A stretch of 11,233 nucleotides of DNA. Source: Candidatus Pelagibacter sp. TMED153 (GTDB taxonomy: Bacteria; Pseudomonadota; Alphaproteobacteria; Pelagibacterales; Pelagibacteraceae). Under the pieces are notes generated by a model. That model was not told the DNA's origin. It searched no databases and saw only the letters and a program-made list of their open reading frames with translations. A program made the position numbers and the translations under genes. Numbering within the stretch: the first letter of the stretch is position 1; each line of letters opens with the position of its first letter. Below are positions 1 through 7,018 of this stretch, piece by piece. The stretch is taken from contig NHHC02000024.1 of the NCBI GenBank assembly GCA_002169935.2, positions 1 to 11,233 on the forward strand, in the 5' to 3' direction.

Positions 1-697
1 AAAGTAATAACAAAGGTATAGCTAGACCAATCTGTGTAATTGGATCTGGAGGTGTTAATATAGCTGCAACTGTAAAAATAATAACTACTACATATCTTCT
101 AGTTTTTTTTAAATAAACAGAATTAACAACGCCTATTTTTGCTAATAAGTTTAGAAGTATTGGAAGCTGAAAACTTATTCCGAATGCAAATATTAATCTC
201 ATAATTAAGGATAAATACTCATTTACTTTTGCCTCTAATTGAATTGGTAAACTTGTATTTGTACCGATCGACTCGAAAGACAAGAAAAACTTAATAGCTA
301 GAGGCATTATTAAATAATAAACTAATAATCCTCCAAATAAGAAAAGAATTGGAGTAAATATTAAATAAGGTAGAAGAGCTTTTTTTTCATTTTTATACAA
401 TCCTGGAGCAATAAATTTATAAATTTGTATCAATAGAACGGGACTTCCTAAAAAAATTGCAGCAAAAAATGCAACTTTTAAATAAGCAATAAATGTTTCA
501 TGTAAAGCGGTAAAAATAAGTCTTCTAGAATTCTCATCGTCTTTTACGGCATTAGCGTAAGGTTCTACTAAAAAATTATAAATCTGTTCAGCAAAAATAT
601 ATGAAACAATAAAAATAACTAAAATAAACATTATTGATTTTAGAAGTCTTGATCTGAGTTCAACAAAATGGCTAGTAAAAGAATTTGAATTAGTCAT
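1..697 (-). CDS. tatC: Sec-independent protein translocase TatC, 3' end cut off by window edge
   Basis: TatC is the polytopic inner-membrane receptor of the twin-arginine translocase; with TatB it binds the RR signal peptide of folded export substrates. I translated 232 residues with no stop before the window edge. The family is about 250 residues, so roughly the last 15-25 are missing. Visible landmarks are the N-terminal HFVELRSRLL (10-19), the first cytoplasmic-loop region APGLYKNEKK (97-106) with F95 and E104 aligning to the signal-peptide-binding Phe94 and Glu103 of E. coli TatC, FGISFQLPI (172-180), and LTPPDP (214-219), the usual loop before the last helices. Several hydrophobic helices separate these. 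The family often has Glu where Q177 stands, but Gln is also common. The ATG lies inside the end of tatB (8-base overlap), so translation is probably coupled to tatB. It is the last visible gene of the dgt-to-tatC train. Confidence 0.96.
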   Translation of the reverse strand, partial: MTNSNSFTSHFVELRSRLLKSIMFILVIFIVSYIFAEQIYNFLVEPYANAVKDDENSRRLIFTALHETFIAYLKVAFFAAIFLGSPVLLIQIYKFIAPGLYKNEKKALLPYLIFTPILFLFGGLLVYYLIMPLAIKFFLSFESIGTNTSLPIQLEAKVNEYLSLIMRLIFAFGISFQLPILLNLLAKIGVVNSVYLKKTRRYVVVIIFTVAAILTPPDPITQIGLAIPLLLL

Positions 698-923
698 CTA
701 ATTTGTCTTTTTCTTTTATATCTTCTTGAGGAATAATGTCTTTTTCTGGATCAATATCATTTGTTACTGATGATATTTCTCTCTGAAAACTACTAAATGT
801 ATTTTTTAATTTCCCTATATATGAACCTATTTTTTTTAAAGCAATAGGAAATTCTTTAGGACCTAAAACTAGGATAGCAATGATAACTACCGCTAAAATC
901 TCTAACCAACCAATTTGAGGCAT
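690..923 (-). CDS. tatB: Sec-independent protein translocase TatB
   Basis: TatB is the single-span Tat component that sits with TatC in the substrate receptor complex. The 77-residue protein starts MPQIGWLEILAVVIIAI: a short periplasmic end with the conserved acidic residue (E8), a hydrophobic helix over about residues 6-20, then the hallmark LGPKEFP hinge (20-26) and an amphipathic lysine-rich helix (about 27-50). It ends in a charged tail rich in Asp, Glu and Lys. TatB is distinguished from the neighbouring TatA by GPKEFP in place of FGRGK. It is shorter than the E. coli protein (about 170 residues), having lost most of the disordered C-terminal tail; short TatB proteins are usual in small genomes. 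It starts 5 bases after the tatA stop and overlaps the tatC start by 8 bases. Confidence 0.95.
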   Translation of the reverse strand: MPQIGWLEILAVVIIAILVLGPKEFPIALKKIGSYIGKLKNTFSSFQREISSVTNDIDPEKDIIPQEDIKEKDKLDD

Positions 924-928
924 TTCGA

Positions 929-1126
929 TTATTTGTTTTCGGAATCAGAATTATCTGAATTAGTTTTGTTGTTATCCTCGCTTGAAGAAGTATCATCTGA
1001 CATACCCTTTTTAAAACTTTTGATGCCTTTAGCAACATCTCCCATTAAACTAGATATCTTGCCCCTTCCAAAGAGCAAAACTACGATCACAACTACTATA
1101 GCTATTTGCCAAAAACTAATTCCCAT
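929..1126 (-). CDS. tatA: Sec-independent protein translocase TatA
   Basis: TatA is the pore- or patch-forming subunit of the twin-arginine translocase, recruited to the TatBC-substrate complex to let folded proteins cross the inner membrane. The 65-residue protein has the standard build: N-terminal [10 protein letters not shown], a membrane helix at about residues 5-19, the FGRGKI hinge (19-24), an amphipathic helix to about residue 41, and a Ser/Asp/Asn-rich disordered tail. The FG of the hinge is the conserved TatA signature. It follows scpB after a 42-base gap, the largest in this gene train, which contains a 12-base palindrome (1135-1146), so it could have some expression of its own. No clear Shine-Dalgarno sequence precedes the ATG. 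Confidence 0.95.
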   Translation of the reverse strand: MGISFWQIAIVVVIVVLLFGRGKISSLMGDVAKGIKSFKKGMSDDTSSSEDNNKTNSDNSDSENK

Positions 1127-1168
1127 AATGAATAATTGTATACAATAATTTTAATTAAATAAATATCT
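1127..1168 (-). promoter_or_regulatory. scpB-tatA gap with perfect 12-base palindrome
   Basis: This 42-base, almost pure A+T gap is the largest between genes here. It holds the perfect palindrome ATTGTATACAAT (1135-1146), which extends to 9 of 10 matched pairs over 1131-1150 and is centred about 15 bases upstream of the tatA start. Read on the minus strand, TACAAT (1140-1135) resembles a -10 box, but no convincing -35 lies 17 bases upstream. It could be an operator or an internal tatABC promoter; nothing in the sequence identifies a regulator. Chance is possible in DNA this AT-rich. Confidence 0.3.
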
Positions 1169-1858
1169 TTATTTATCATCTGTCTCTGGTGATTTTTTAA
1201 TAGCATTCTCAATATCTTCGTAAATATTCTGCTTTTCATTTAAAGACTGTTCTTTAAAAAACTTTCCTGTACCAAAAATGGATTTATCTATACTTGATGT
1301 GTCAATCAATCCTGCTGAACCTAGTTCTTCAATTGTAGGTAAGTCAGATAATTTTTGTACATTAAAATGATCTAAAAAGTTTTCAGTAGTTGCATATTGA
1401 ATAGGTTTACCAGGAATATCTTTTCTTCCTGCAGGTCTAACCCAATTAAGCTCTAATAAAATTTCTAATGTATTTGTTGAAAACGATACACCACGAATTT
1501 CTTCTATTTCAGGTCTAGTAACAGGTTGATGATAGACAATGATAGCCAGCGTTTCAATGGTTGCTTTGGACAATTTTTTTTGAGTAGATTTTTGTAAAGA
1601 CATTAGTTTTGATAAATCATCAGCTGTTCTAAAAGACCACTTATCTTTTATACAAACTAAATTGATACCTCTATTTTTGTAATTATTTCTAATATTTTCT
1701 AAAACCTTAGTAATATTTGAATTTGTTTGAATTCTTTTTTCAATAGTTTCAACATCAAGCGGTTCTGAGGCTGCAAAAAGGATTGCTTCAACTTGTCTTT
1801 CCAGTTTTGATACATTGGATGGAAAAGAAATTATATTGTTATTTTTTTTATTTTTCAT
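1169..1858 (-). CDS. scpB: Segregation and condensation protein ScpB
   Basis: ScpB dimers join ScpA and SMC to form the bacterial condensin that compacts and separates chromosomes. The 229-residue protein shows an N-terminal winged-helix region (LERQVEAILFAASEPLD, 19-35), then the second winged helix with the most conserved family block TLAIIVYHQPVTRPEIEEIR (103-122), and GRKDIPGKPIQYATTENFL (144-162), followed by SDLPTIEEL (171-179). The C-terminal 50 residues are charged and not recognisable, as is normal for ScpB. The chosen ATG overlaps the scpA stop by 11 bases. The Lys/Asn-rich first ten residues are not conserved in the family, so a slightly later start cannot be excluded. Adjacent scpA supports the assignment and indicates coupled translation of two partner subunits. 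Confidence 0.95.
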   Translation of the reverse strand: MKNKKNNNIISFPSNVSKLERQVEAILFAASEPLDVETIEKRIQTNSNITKVLENIRNNYKNRGINLVCIKDKWSFRTADDLSKLMSLQKSTQKKLSKATIETLAIIVYHQPVTRPEIEEIRGVSFSTNTLEILLELNWVRPAGRKDIPGKPIQYATTENFLDHFNVQKLSDLPTIEELGSAGLIDTSSIDKSIFGTGKFFKEQSLNEKQNIYEDIENAIKKSPETDDK

Positions 1859-2597
1859 TTATTGTAAATTTTTTTATCATTATTTGTTCAAAAAGTCTTT
1901 TCTGTAATATTTGAATTATTCCTTCTTTAGTCAATTCAAGACTAGCTGCAAATATTCCTGCTATACCAGATTTTTTCATTTTCTTATTCAAATAAAATTT
2001 TGGTATAAATTCGTTAATATTCTTCCAATCATTAATTTGACTCAAATTATTTTTAATTTGTTTCATTCCTTCTTCAACCGTAAAAACTGGCAGTTTAGGA
2101 ATATTGATTGTTTGAAATGATTTTTGAGTTTGAATATTGGAATATGTTTTTAATAATTCATATAAAGTAACGCTATAAATTGGTGTATTAACTGACCTTA
2201 TGCCACCCTCCATACCCCTAGTAAAAATATTAACTCCTAATCTTTTCTTTTTTAGTATTTGATCTGAAAGTATTCTTATCAGCTCTAATTTTTTTAATTG
2301 TAGTTTTAATTTTTCAGCTACTTCAAAAGCTTTAAAATCTTCATCTTGATCTTCTGGCAATAATAACTTGGATTTTAAATAGGCTAGCCAAGTTGCCATT
2401 AATAAATATTCTGAAGCTGTTTCTAGATTTAAACTTTCATTGTTTTTAATAAAATCTAAAAATTGATCTGCTAACTTAGTTATAGAAATTTCTGCCAAGT
2501 CAACTTTTTGAGTCTTAGCTAAATCAAGTAAGACTTCTAATGGTCCTTTATAGTTTGGAATATCAATAGAAATTTGATTTAAATTTTTTGATTCCAT
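1848..2597 (-). CDS. scpA: Segregation and condensation protein ScpA (kleisin)
   Basis: ScpA is the kleisin subunit of the SMC-ScpAB condensin: its N-terminus contacts the SMC neck, its C-terminal winged helix the SMC head, and its middle wraps ScpB. The 249-residue protein has the diagnostic N-terminal block YKGPLEVLLDLAKTQKVDL (16-34), ITKLADQFLDFI (39-50) and EYLLMATWLAYLKSKLLLP (63-81). A charged linker follows, and the C-terminal winged helix includes SLELTKEGIIQILQ (219-232). Length fits the alphaproteobacterial family. It begins 9 bases after nagZ stops. AGGA (2613-2610) precedes the ATG but is 12 bases away, longer than ideal. ScpA lies immediately before scpB, the usual pairing. Confidence 0.95.
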   Translation of the reverse strand: MESKNLNQISIDIPNYKGPLEVLLDLAKTQKVDLAEISITKLADQFLDFIKNNESLNLETASEYLLMATWLAYLKSKLLLPEDQDEDFKAFEVAEKLKLQLKKLELIRILSDQILKKKRLGVNIFTRGMEGGIRSVNTPIYSVTLYELLKTYSNIQTQKSFQTINIPKLPVFTVEEGMKQIKNNLSQINDWKNINEFIPKFYLNKKMKKSGIAGIFAASLELTKEGIIQILQKRLFEQIMIKKFTINEK

Positions 2598-2606
2598 TAA
2601 TAGATT

Positions 2607-3551
2607 TTATCCTAAAAATTTATAAAATTCTGATGTTTTTTTACTTGTAAATTTGTCAATATATGGAACTTCTTTTATCAATCTATAAGAGTCTTTATAA
2701 TTACCAGCGCAATATAGAACAATATTGCATCCTGCTAAAAAGGATTTTTTAGCATTTGTTATTAAATCATATTTCAAGGCTTTCATGGAGATATCATCAG
2801 AAATTAGTATTCCCTTAAAACCAATTTTTTTTCTTATAACTTCAAAAATTATTTTTTTGGAAAAAGTTGCTACATTTTTTTTATCAATCTTTGAATACAA
2901 AATATGAGCAGTCATAGCAAACAAAGATGGATTTGCTTTGAATGGAAGAAAATCGATTTTATCTAGGGTTCTATAATCTAAACTTACTTTTGGTGTTTTT
3001 AAATGACTATCTAAGGAAGCGCATCCATGACCAGGAATATGCTTAATAACAGTCGCTATCTTATTTAACTTATATTGTTTTACGCATGTTTGGCCTAAAA
3101 GTTTAACTACTTGAGGATTGCTAGAAAAACTTCTGCTTCCAATTATTTTATGTGTATTTTTCCTTAACACATCCAATACTGGGACTGTATTAATATTAAT
3201 TCCAATTTTTTTTAGTATTGAAGTAAGCTTATCTAGATAATCTTTGTAAAAATTTATACAAATCTCAGGATTAGAATTATAAATATCTCCAAATAGTTTT
3301 TGAGAAAAATCATGATTAATTATACTACTTAGTCTTGATACAGTTGCACCCTCTTCATCAATCATGATTGGAAATTTTGGATCTTTAGTTAATTTTCTAA
3401 TTTTTTTTATTAACTGTTTTATTTGTTTTAAAGACTTTATATTTCGTTTAAAAAGTATTAAACCCCAAGGTTTTTCATTTTTAAATAAAGACATTTCATT
3501 TAAGGATAGTCGATGATTTTTTAAACTAATTATAATTGCTTTTTTTTTCAT
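2607..3551 (-). CDS. nagZ: Beta-N-acetylhexosaminidase NagZ (GH3), peptidoglycan recycling
   Basis: NagZ is a cytoplasmic glycoside hydrolase family 3 enzyme that removes GlcNAc from anhydro-muropeptides imported during cell-wall turnover. The 314-residue protein lacks a signal peptide, as expected. Active-site landmarks are IDEEG (64-68), GSRSF (138-142), KHIPGHG (170-176), the DSH triplet (181-183) bearing the His-Asp acid/base dyad of the family, and SDDISM (251-256), where D252 is the probable nucleophile. Length and single-domain build match the proteobacterial NagZ type rather than larger two-domain GH3 enzymes. One oddity is GAT (68-70) where the family usually has GGR. The start overlaps the stop of the small upstream gene as ATGA, implying translational coupling. 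The position between argS and scpA is the standard alphaproteobacterial context. Confidence 0.94.
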   Translation of the reverse strand: MKKKAIIISLKNHRLSLNEMSLFKNEKPWGLILFKRNIKSLKQIKQLIKKIRKLTKDPKFPIMIDEEGATVSRLSSIINHDFSQKLFGDIYNSNPEICINFYKDYLDKLTSILKKIGININTVPVLDVLRKNTHKIIGSRSFSSNPQVVKLLGQTCVKQYKLNKIATVIKHIPGHGCASLDSHLKTPKVSLDYRTLDKIDFLPFKANPSLFAMTAHILYSKIDKKNVATFSKKIIFEVIRKKIGFKGILISDDISMKALKYDLITNAKKSFLAGCNIVLYCAGNYKDSYRLIKEVPYIDKFTSKKTSEFYKFLG

Positions 3552-3811
3552 TTAGACTTTAATAAATCCCAAAATCTTCTTTTTTTATTATCTCTTATTT
3601 CCTTGTTGAATAAATCATTGAACTCAATCACATTGTTAGTATCATTTTGTAAAACTGGTATACCAATAATTTTATCTTTAATAACCTCTTCAATATTGGA
3701 TCTACTCAAATTAATTTTGTCAATATTTTTATTAGAAGAATAAAATTTATAAACATTAAAAAAAAATAAAAAGAAAATAATTATAAAAAATAAATTAATA
3801 ATCTTATTCAT
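3548..3811 (-). CDS. Small single-span membrane protein of unknown function
   Basis: I do not recognise this 87-residue protein. It begins MNKI and has a strongly hydrophobic, Phe/Ile-rich segment at about residues 5-20, best read as an N-terminal membrane anchor with the rest outside the cytoplasm. A short Asn/Lys/Asp-rich region follows, and it ends in a basic tail with RRFWDLLKSK (78-87). No SPOR, peptidase or other domain is visible. It is a real gene by context: its start overlaps the argS stop by one base (TAATG) and its stop overlaps the nagZ start as ATGA, so it is locked into the operon. In many alphaproteobacteria this slot carries a longer membrane-anchored SPOR-domain (peptidoglycan-binding) protein. 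A shrunken relic or a replacement is possible, but that is inference from position and topology only. Confidence 0.8.
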   Translation of the reverse strand: MNKIINLFFIIIFFLFFFNVYKFYSSNKNIDKINLSRSNIEEVIKDKIIGIPVLQNDTNNVIEFNDLFNKEIRDNKKRRFWDLLKSK

Positions 3812-5535
3812 TACATTTTATCTGGAAGTGAAACACCTAAAATATTCATTCCATTTTGTATTACTACAGCTGTGAGTATAATAATCGATATTGACTCTTT
3901 TCTTTTTATTTTTCCATTTTCAATAAATTTAAAATTTTCATCTTCATTTCCTTTGCTCCAATATGAATGAAACAATGTTGCAAGTTCATAAAGATAATAC
4001 GTTATTCTATGTGGTTCGTATTTAGAAGACGCTGTTTCTATAATTTTCGGCCATTCAAATACCTTCCTTAAAATCTTAATTTCATTTTCATTTAATGAAA
4101 ATGTATCTGAATTTAGATCTACTTTATAATTTAAATCTTTTTTTAAAGTTCTGAATAATGAGTTGATTCGTGCAAATGAATATTGAACATAAAACACGGG
4201 ATTATCTTTACTTTTTTCTAAAACTTTATCAAAATCAAAATCAAGTTCTACATCATTACTTCTATTCAACATCATAAATCTAATCGAGTCTTTGTTAACT
4301 TCATTTAATAAATCTTCAGCAGAGATAAAATCTCCTGCTCTTTTGGACATCTTGAACGGTTTACCATTTTTATATAACTTTACTAGTTGGCAAACTTTAC
4401 AATTTAATTTAACTTTATTTTTTGAAACAGCGCTAACAGCAGCTGTTATTCTTTTAACATATCCGGTATGATCTGCTCCAAGAACATTAATTAAAAATTC
4501 GTAGTTTCTATTTACTTTATCCATATGATAACCCACATCATTTGCGAAATATGTCCATGATCCATCATTTTTTTGCATCGCTCTATCTGTGTCATCACCA
4601 AATAAAGTTGACTTAAAAATTAATCTTTTCGTTTTCTTCCAAGATTTATCAATTTCTCCTTTAGGAGGTTGTAAATATCCTTCTTCAACATAATTATTTC
4701 TTTTTAAATAATTTACTGCTTTATCTACTAATTTATTTTTTACTAGATCTGACTCTGAAAAGAAATTATCATGAATAATACCTAGTTTTCTTAAATCAGA
4801 CTTTATTAAGTTCATCGAGTGTTTTAAAGATTCTTTTTTAAGTAGTACAAAAGATTCTTCAAAATTATTAAATTTTTCTTTTAAATTTGATTTAATTATT
4901 TTTTTACTTATTTCAACAATGTATTCACCAGGGTAAAGATCTTTTTTTAAAATAAATTTTTCATTATATTTAATTTCCCTAATTCTTAAAAAAACTGATT
5001 TTGCAAAATTTTCGATTTGGTTTCCATAGTCATTTATATAGTATTCTTTTGTGACCTTATTGCCGTTAAATTTTAGTAAATTGGCCAATACATCTCCATA
5101 AATAGCACCTCTACAATGTCCTACATGCATTGGGCCGGTTGGATTGGCTGAAACAAACTCTATATTATAATTATTATTAGAAATTTTTTTTCCGTAATGT
5201 TTTTTATTTTCTAAAATTTTATTTATATTCAAAATTAAAAATTTATTTTTTAATTTAAAATTTAAAAACCCTGGTCCTGCGATTTCAATTTTTTCAAAAT
5301 CTTTTAATTCTATTGAGATTAGATCTTTAATCTTATCAGCTAAATCTTTAGGATTAATTTTATTAATCTTTCCTAATACAAGGCCTGCATTGCATGATAA
5401 GTCAAAATTAAAATTTGGTGGAGGGATTTCCACTGCGATCCCTTTAAAGTTATTTATAGTATTTAATTTAAGAAATTTTTGATTTTTAAGTATTAAGTTA
5501 GTAATCTTATTCAAGTATTCTTCAAATATATTCAT
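3811..5535 (-). CDS. argS: Arginyl-tRNA synthetase
   Basis: ArgS is the class I aminoacyl-tRNA synthetase that charges tRNA-Arg. The 574-residue length is typical. In order: the N-terminal Add1 domain involved in tRNA D-loop recognition (about 1-110); the catalytic Rossmann fold with FVSANPTGPMHVGHCRGA (127-144) containing the HIGH motif as HVGH (137-140); GADHTGYVKRI (353-363); the KMSK motif intact in FKMSKRAGDF (394-403); and the helical anticodon-binding domain beginning near FYVQYSFARINSL (448-460). All key motifs are present. The start overlaps the dgt stop as ATGA and the stop shares one base with the next gene, so it is translationally embedded in the train. No Shine-Dalgarno sequence is visible, consistent with coupling to dgt. 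Confidence 0.97.
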   Translation of the reverse strand: MNIFEEYLNKITNLILKNQKFLKLNTINNFKGIAVEIPPPNFNFDLSCNAGLVLGKINKINPKDLADKIKDLISIELKDFEKIEIAGPGFLNFKLKNKFLILNINKILENKKHYGKKISNNNYNIEFVSANPTGPMHVGHCRGAIYGDVLANLLKFNGNKVTKEYYINDYGNQIENFAKSVFLRIREIKYNEKFILKKDLYPGEYIVEISKKIIKSNLKEKFNNFEESFVLLKKESLKHSMNLIKSDLRKLGIIHDNFFSESDLVKNKLVDKAVNYLKRNNYVEEGYLQPPKGEIDKSWKKTKRLIFKSTLFGDDTDRAMQKNDGSWTYFANDVGYHMDKVNRNYEFLINVLGADHTGYVKRITAAVSAVSKNKVKLNCKVCQLVKLYKNGKPFKMSKRAGDFISAEDLLNEVNKDSIRFMMLNRSNDVELDFDFDKVLEKSKDNPVFYVQYSFARINSLFRTLKKDLNYKVDLNSDTFSLNENEIKILRKVFEWPKIIETASSKYEPHRITYYLYELATLFHSYWSKGNEDENFKFIENGKIKRKESISIIILTAVVIQNGMNILGVSLPDKM

Positions 5536-6662
5536 TTTGATTTATTATATAGATTTATTGCAAATCTATCTGTCATTCCAGCAATAAAATCACAAATCGA
5601 TCTATCAATATTTGATTTTTTGATATTATTTATTTTCATATATAATTTGGGGTTTTTTTTAATTTTTTTAAATAAACCTTTAATAATCTTTTTGCCGTAG
5701 TTTGTTTTTTCTAAAACACTTTTATGATAATACATTTTTTCTCTTAAAAATTTTTTAATACTTGCATCAAATAAATTCATCTTTTGCGAAAAATTAACAA
5801 TAGGATACTTTGTTTTATATATGTCATTAATATTTTTAACCTTATTTTTTCTAATATTTTTTATCGTATTTTGAATAATATCTTTAACCATTTCATTTAT
5901 TATATCCCTAATTATCTGTCTTAAAACTAAATCGTGAGAAAATTTTTTAAATTTCATATCGTGCTTTTTTAATATTGAACTAAGCACAGGTATTTTCTTG
6001 AGATCATTTAATCCAAAAAGTTTTGCTCTTAAGCCATCTTCTAAGTCATGACTGTTATAGGCAATATCATCTGAAATCGATGCTATTTGAGCTTCTAAGG
6101 AAGGATTGTTTTCAAACTTTATTTTTTTTTTAAAAAAATTTTTTCCTAAAATATTATTGATCTTACTTAAATTATAAACAGGTCCGTTATGTTTTATTAA
6201 CCCATCTAACGTTTCTATGGTTAAATTCAGACCGTTAAAATTATAATATTTATTTTCTAAAAGAGTTACTATTCTAATTGTTTGAATATTGTGATCAAAC
6301 CCCCCTCCTCCTTTCATGCAATCATTTAAAGCTTCTTCTCCAGCATGACCGAATGGAGTATGTCCTAAGTCGTGTGCTAAACTTAAAGTTTCACATAAAT
6401 CCTCATTTAATTTAAAATATTTTGCAAGTGTTCTTGAAATTTGAGCAACCTCTAATGAATGAGTAATTCTAGTCCTATAATGATCATCTGAAGTATTAAC
6501 AAAAACTTGGGTTTTATGTTTCAACCTCCTAAAAGCAGTTGAATGTACAATTCTGTCCCTATCTCTTTGGTAGGGGGACCTTAAATCACTTTTCTTTTCA
6601 ACATTAAATCTTCCTTTTGATTTTATAGAGGTCGATAATTCAAAGAAGTTATTTTTTTGCAT
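5532..6662 (-). CDS. dgt: dGTP triphosphohydrolase-like HD-domain protein
   Basis: This is a deoxyguanosinetriphosphate triphosphohydrolase-like protein, an HD-superfamily metalloenzyme that cleaves dNTPs to nucleoside and triphosphate and so influences dNTP pools. The 376-residue length fits the shorter alphaproteobacterial type. The N-terminus has RSPYQRDRDRIVHSTAFRRL (28-47). Metal ligands of the HD site are visible as H68 (RITHSLEVAQ), H97-D98 (LAHDLGHTPFGHAGE, 95-109) and the SDDIAYNSHD block (197-206). The C-terminal ICDFIAGMTDRFA is also characteristic. Substrate specificity cannot be read from sequence; members of this subfamily differ from E. coli Dgt and often act on several dNTPs. 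It is the first gene of the minus-strand train, next to argS as in other alphaproteobacteria, and diverges from erpA. Confidence 0.94.
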   Translation of the reverse strand: MQKNNFFELSTSIKSKGRFNVEKKSDLRSPYQRDRDRIVHSTAFRRLKHKTQVFVNTSDDHYRTRITHSLEVAQISRTLAKYFKLNEDLCETLSLAHDLGHTPFGHAGEEALNDCMKGGGGFDHNIQTIRIVTLLENKYYNFNGLNLTIETLDGLIKHNGPVYNLSKINNILGKNFFKKKIKFENNPSLEAQIASISDDIAYNSHDLEDGLRAKLFGLNDLKKIPVLSSILKKHDMKFKKFSHDLVLRQIIRDIINEMVKDIIQNTIKNIRKNKVKNINDIYKTKYPIVNFSQKMNLFDASIKKFLREKMYYHKSVLEKTNYGKKIIKGLFKKIKKNPKLYMKINNIKKSNIDRSICDFIAGMTDRFAINLYNKSK

Positions 6663-6700
6663 AATTGTATATTAAAATATATACTACAAAATAACTGTTT
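6663..6700. promoter_or_regulatory. Divergent dgt/erpA promoter region
   Basis: This 38-base, nearly pure A+T gap separates two divergent start codons, so both promoters must lie in it or extend into the coding starts. For erpA, TATACT (6680-6685) resembles a -10 box, with a weak TTGCAT (6657-6662) 17 bases upstream inside the dgt start. It would leave an unusually short leader. For dgt, TATATT- and TAATAT-like hexamers occur on the minus strand but none stands out. Neither start has a Shine-Dalgarno sequence. The region assignment follows from geometry; the individual boxes are tentative. Confidence 0.45.
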
Positions 6701-7018
6701 ATGACAAAAAAAATAGAATTCACAGATCGAGCCAGGAAACAGATTGAAAAAATTATCAGTGAAGATCAATTAAAAAAGTTTTTTAGGATCTCAGTAAAAG
6801 GCGGAGGTTGTTCGGGATTTAAATATAATTTTAGTTTTGATGATAAAATTAACAATGAAGACGTATTATTTGGTAAGGCAGTAATTGATAATACTTCTCT
6901 TGGAATTATCTCTGGTTCCACTATTGACTTTAAAAAGGAAATGATAGGTGAATCATTTGTTATTAATAATCCTAAAGCATCTTCTTCTTGTGGTTGTGGA
7001 TTATCATTTTCTGTCTAA
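6701..7018 (+). CDS. erpA: A-type iron-sulfur cluster carrier, ErpA-like
   Basis: This is an A-type carrier (IscA/ErpA/SufA family) that receives Fe-S clusters from a scaffold and passes them to apoproteins. The 105-residue length is standard. The three conserved cysteines are present: C37 in VKGGGCSGFKY (32-42), and C97 and C99 in SSSCGCGLSFSV (94-105). The SCGCG ending with a short tail and the dgt/xthA neighbourhood, common in alphaproteobacteria, favour ErpA over IscA or SufA; no isc or suf genes are adjacent. It starts 38 bases from divergent dgt, and its TAA shares one base with the xthA ATG. A plausible local client is the Fe-S enzyme IlvD encoded a few kilobases away, but nothing in the sequence links them directly. 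Confidence 0.9.
   Translation: MTKKIEFTDRARKQIEKIISEDQLKKFFRISVKGGGCSGFKYNFSFDDKINNEDVLFGKAVIDNTSLGIISGSTIDFKKEMIGESFVINNPKASSSCGCGLSFSV

Noticed and set aside
915..1148. Plus-strand open frame of 77 codons across tatA/tatB
   Set aside because: It is antisense to tatA and its product resembles no protein family; tatA and tatB on the other strand are unambiguous.
6122..6131. Long T run in dgt as a second frameshift candidate
   Set aside because: The dgt frame is continuous across it and both flanking segments are in the same frame with family motifs on each side.
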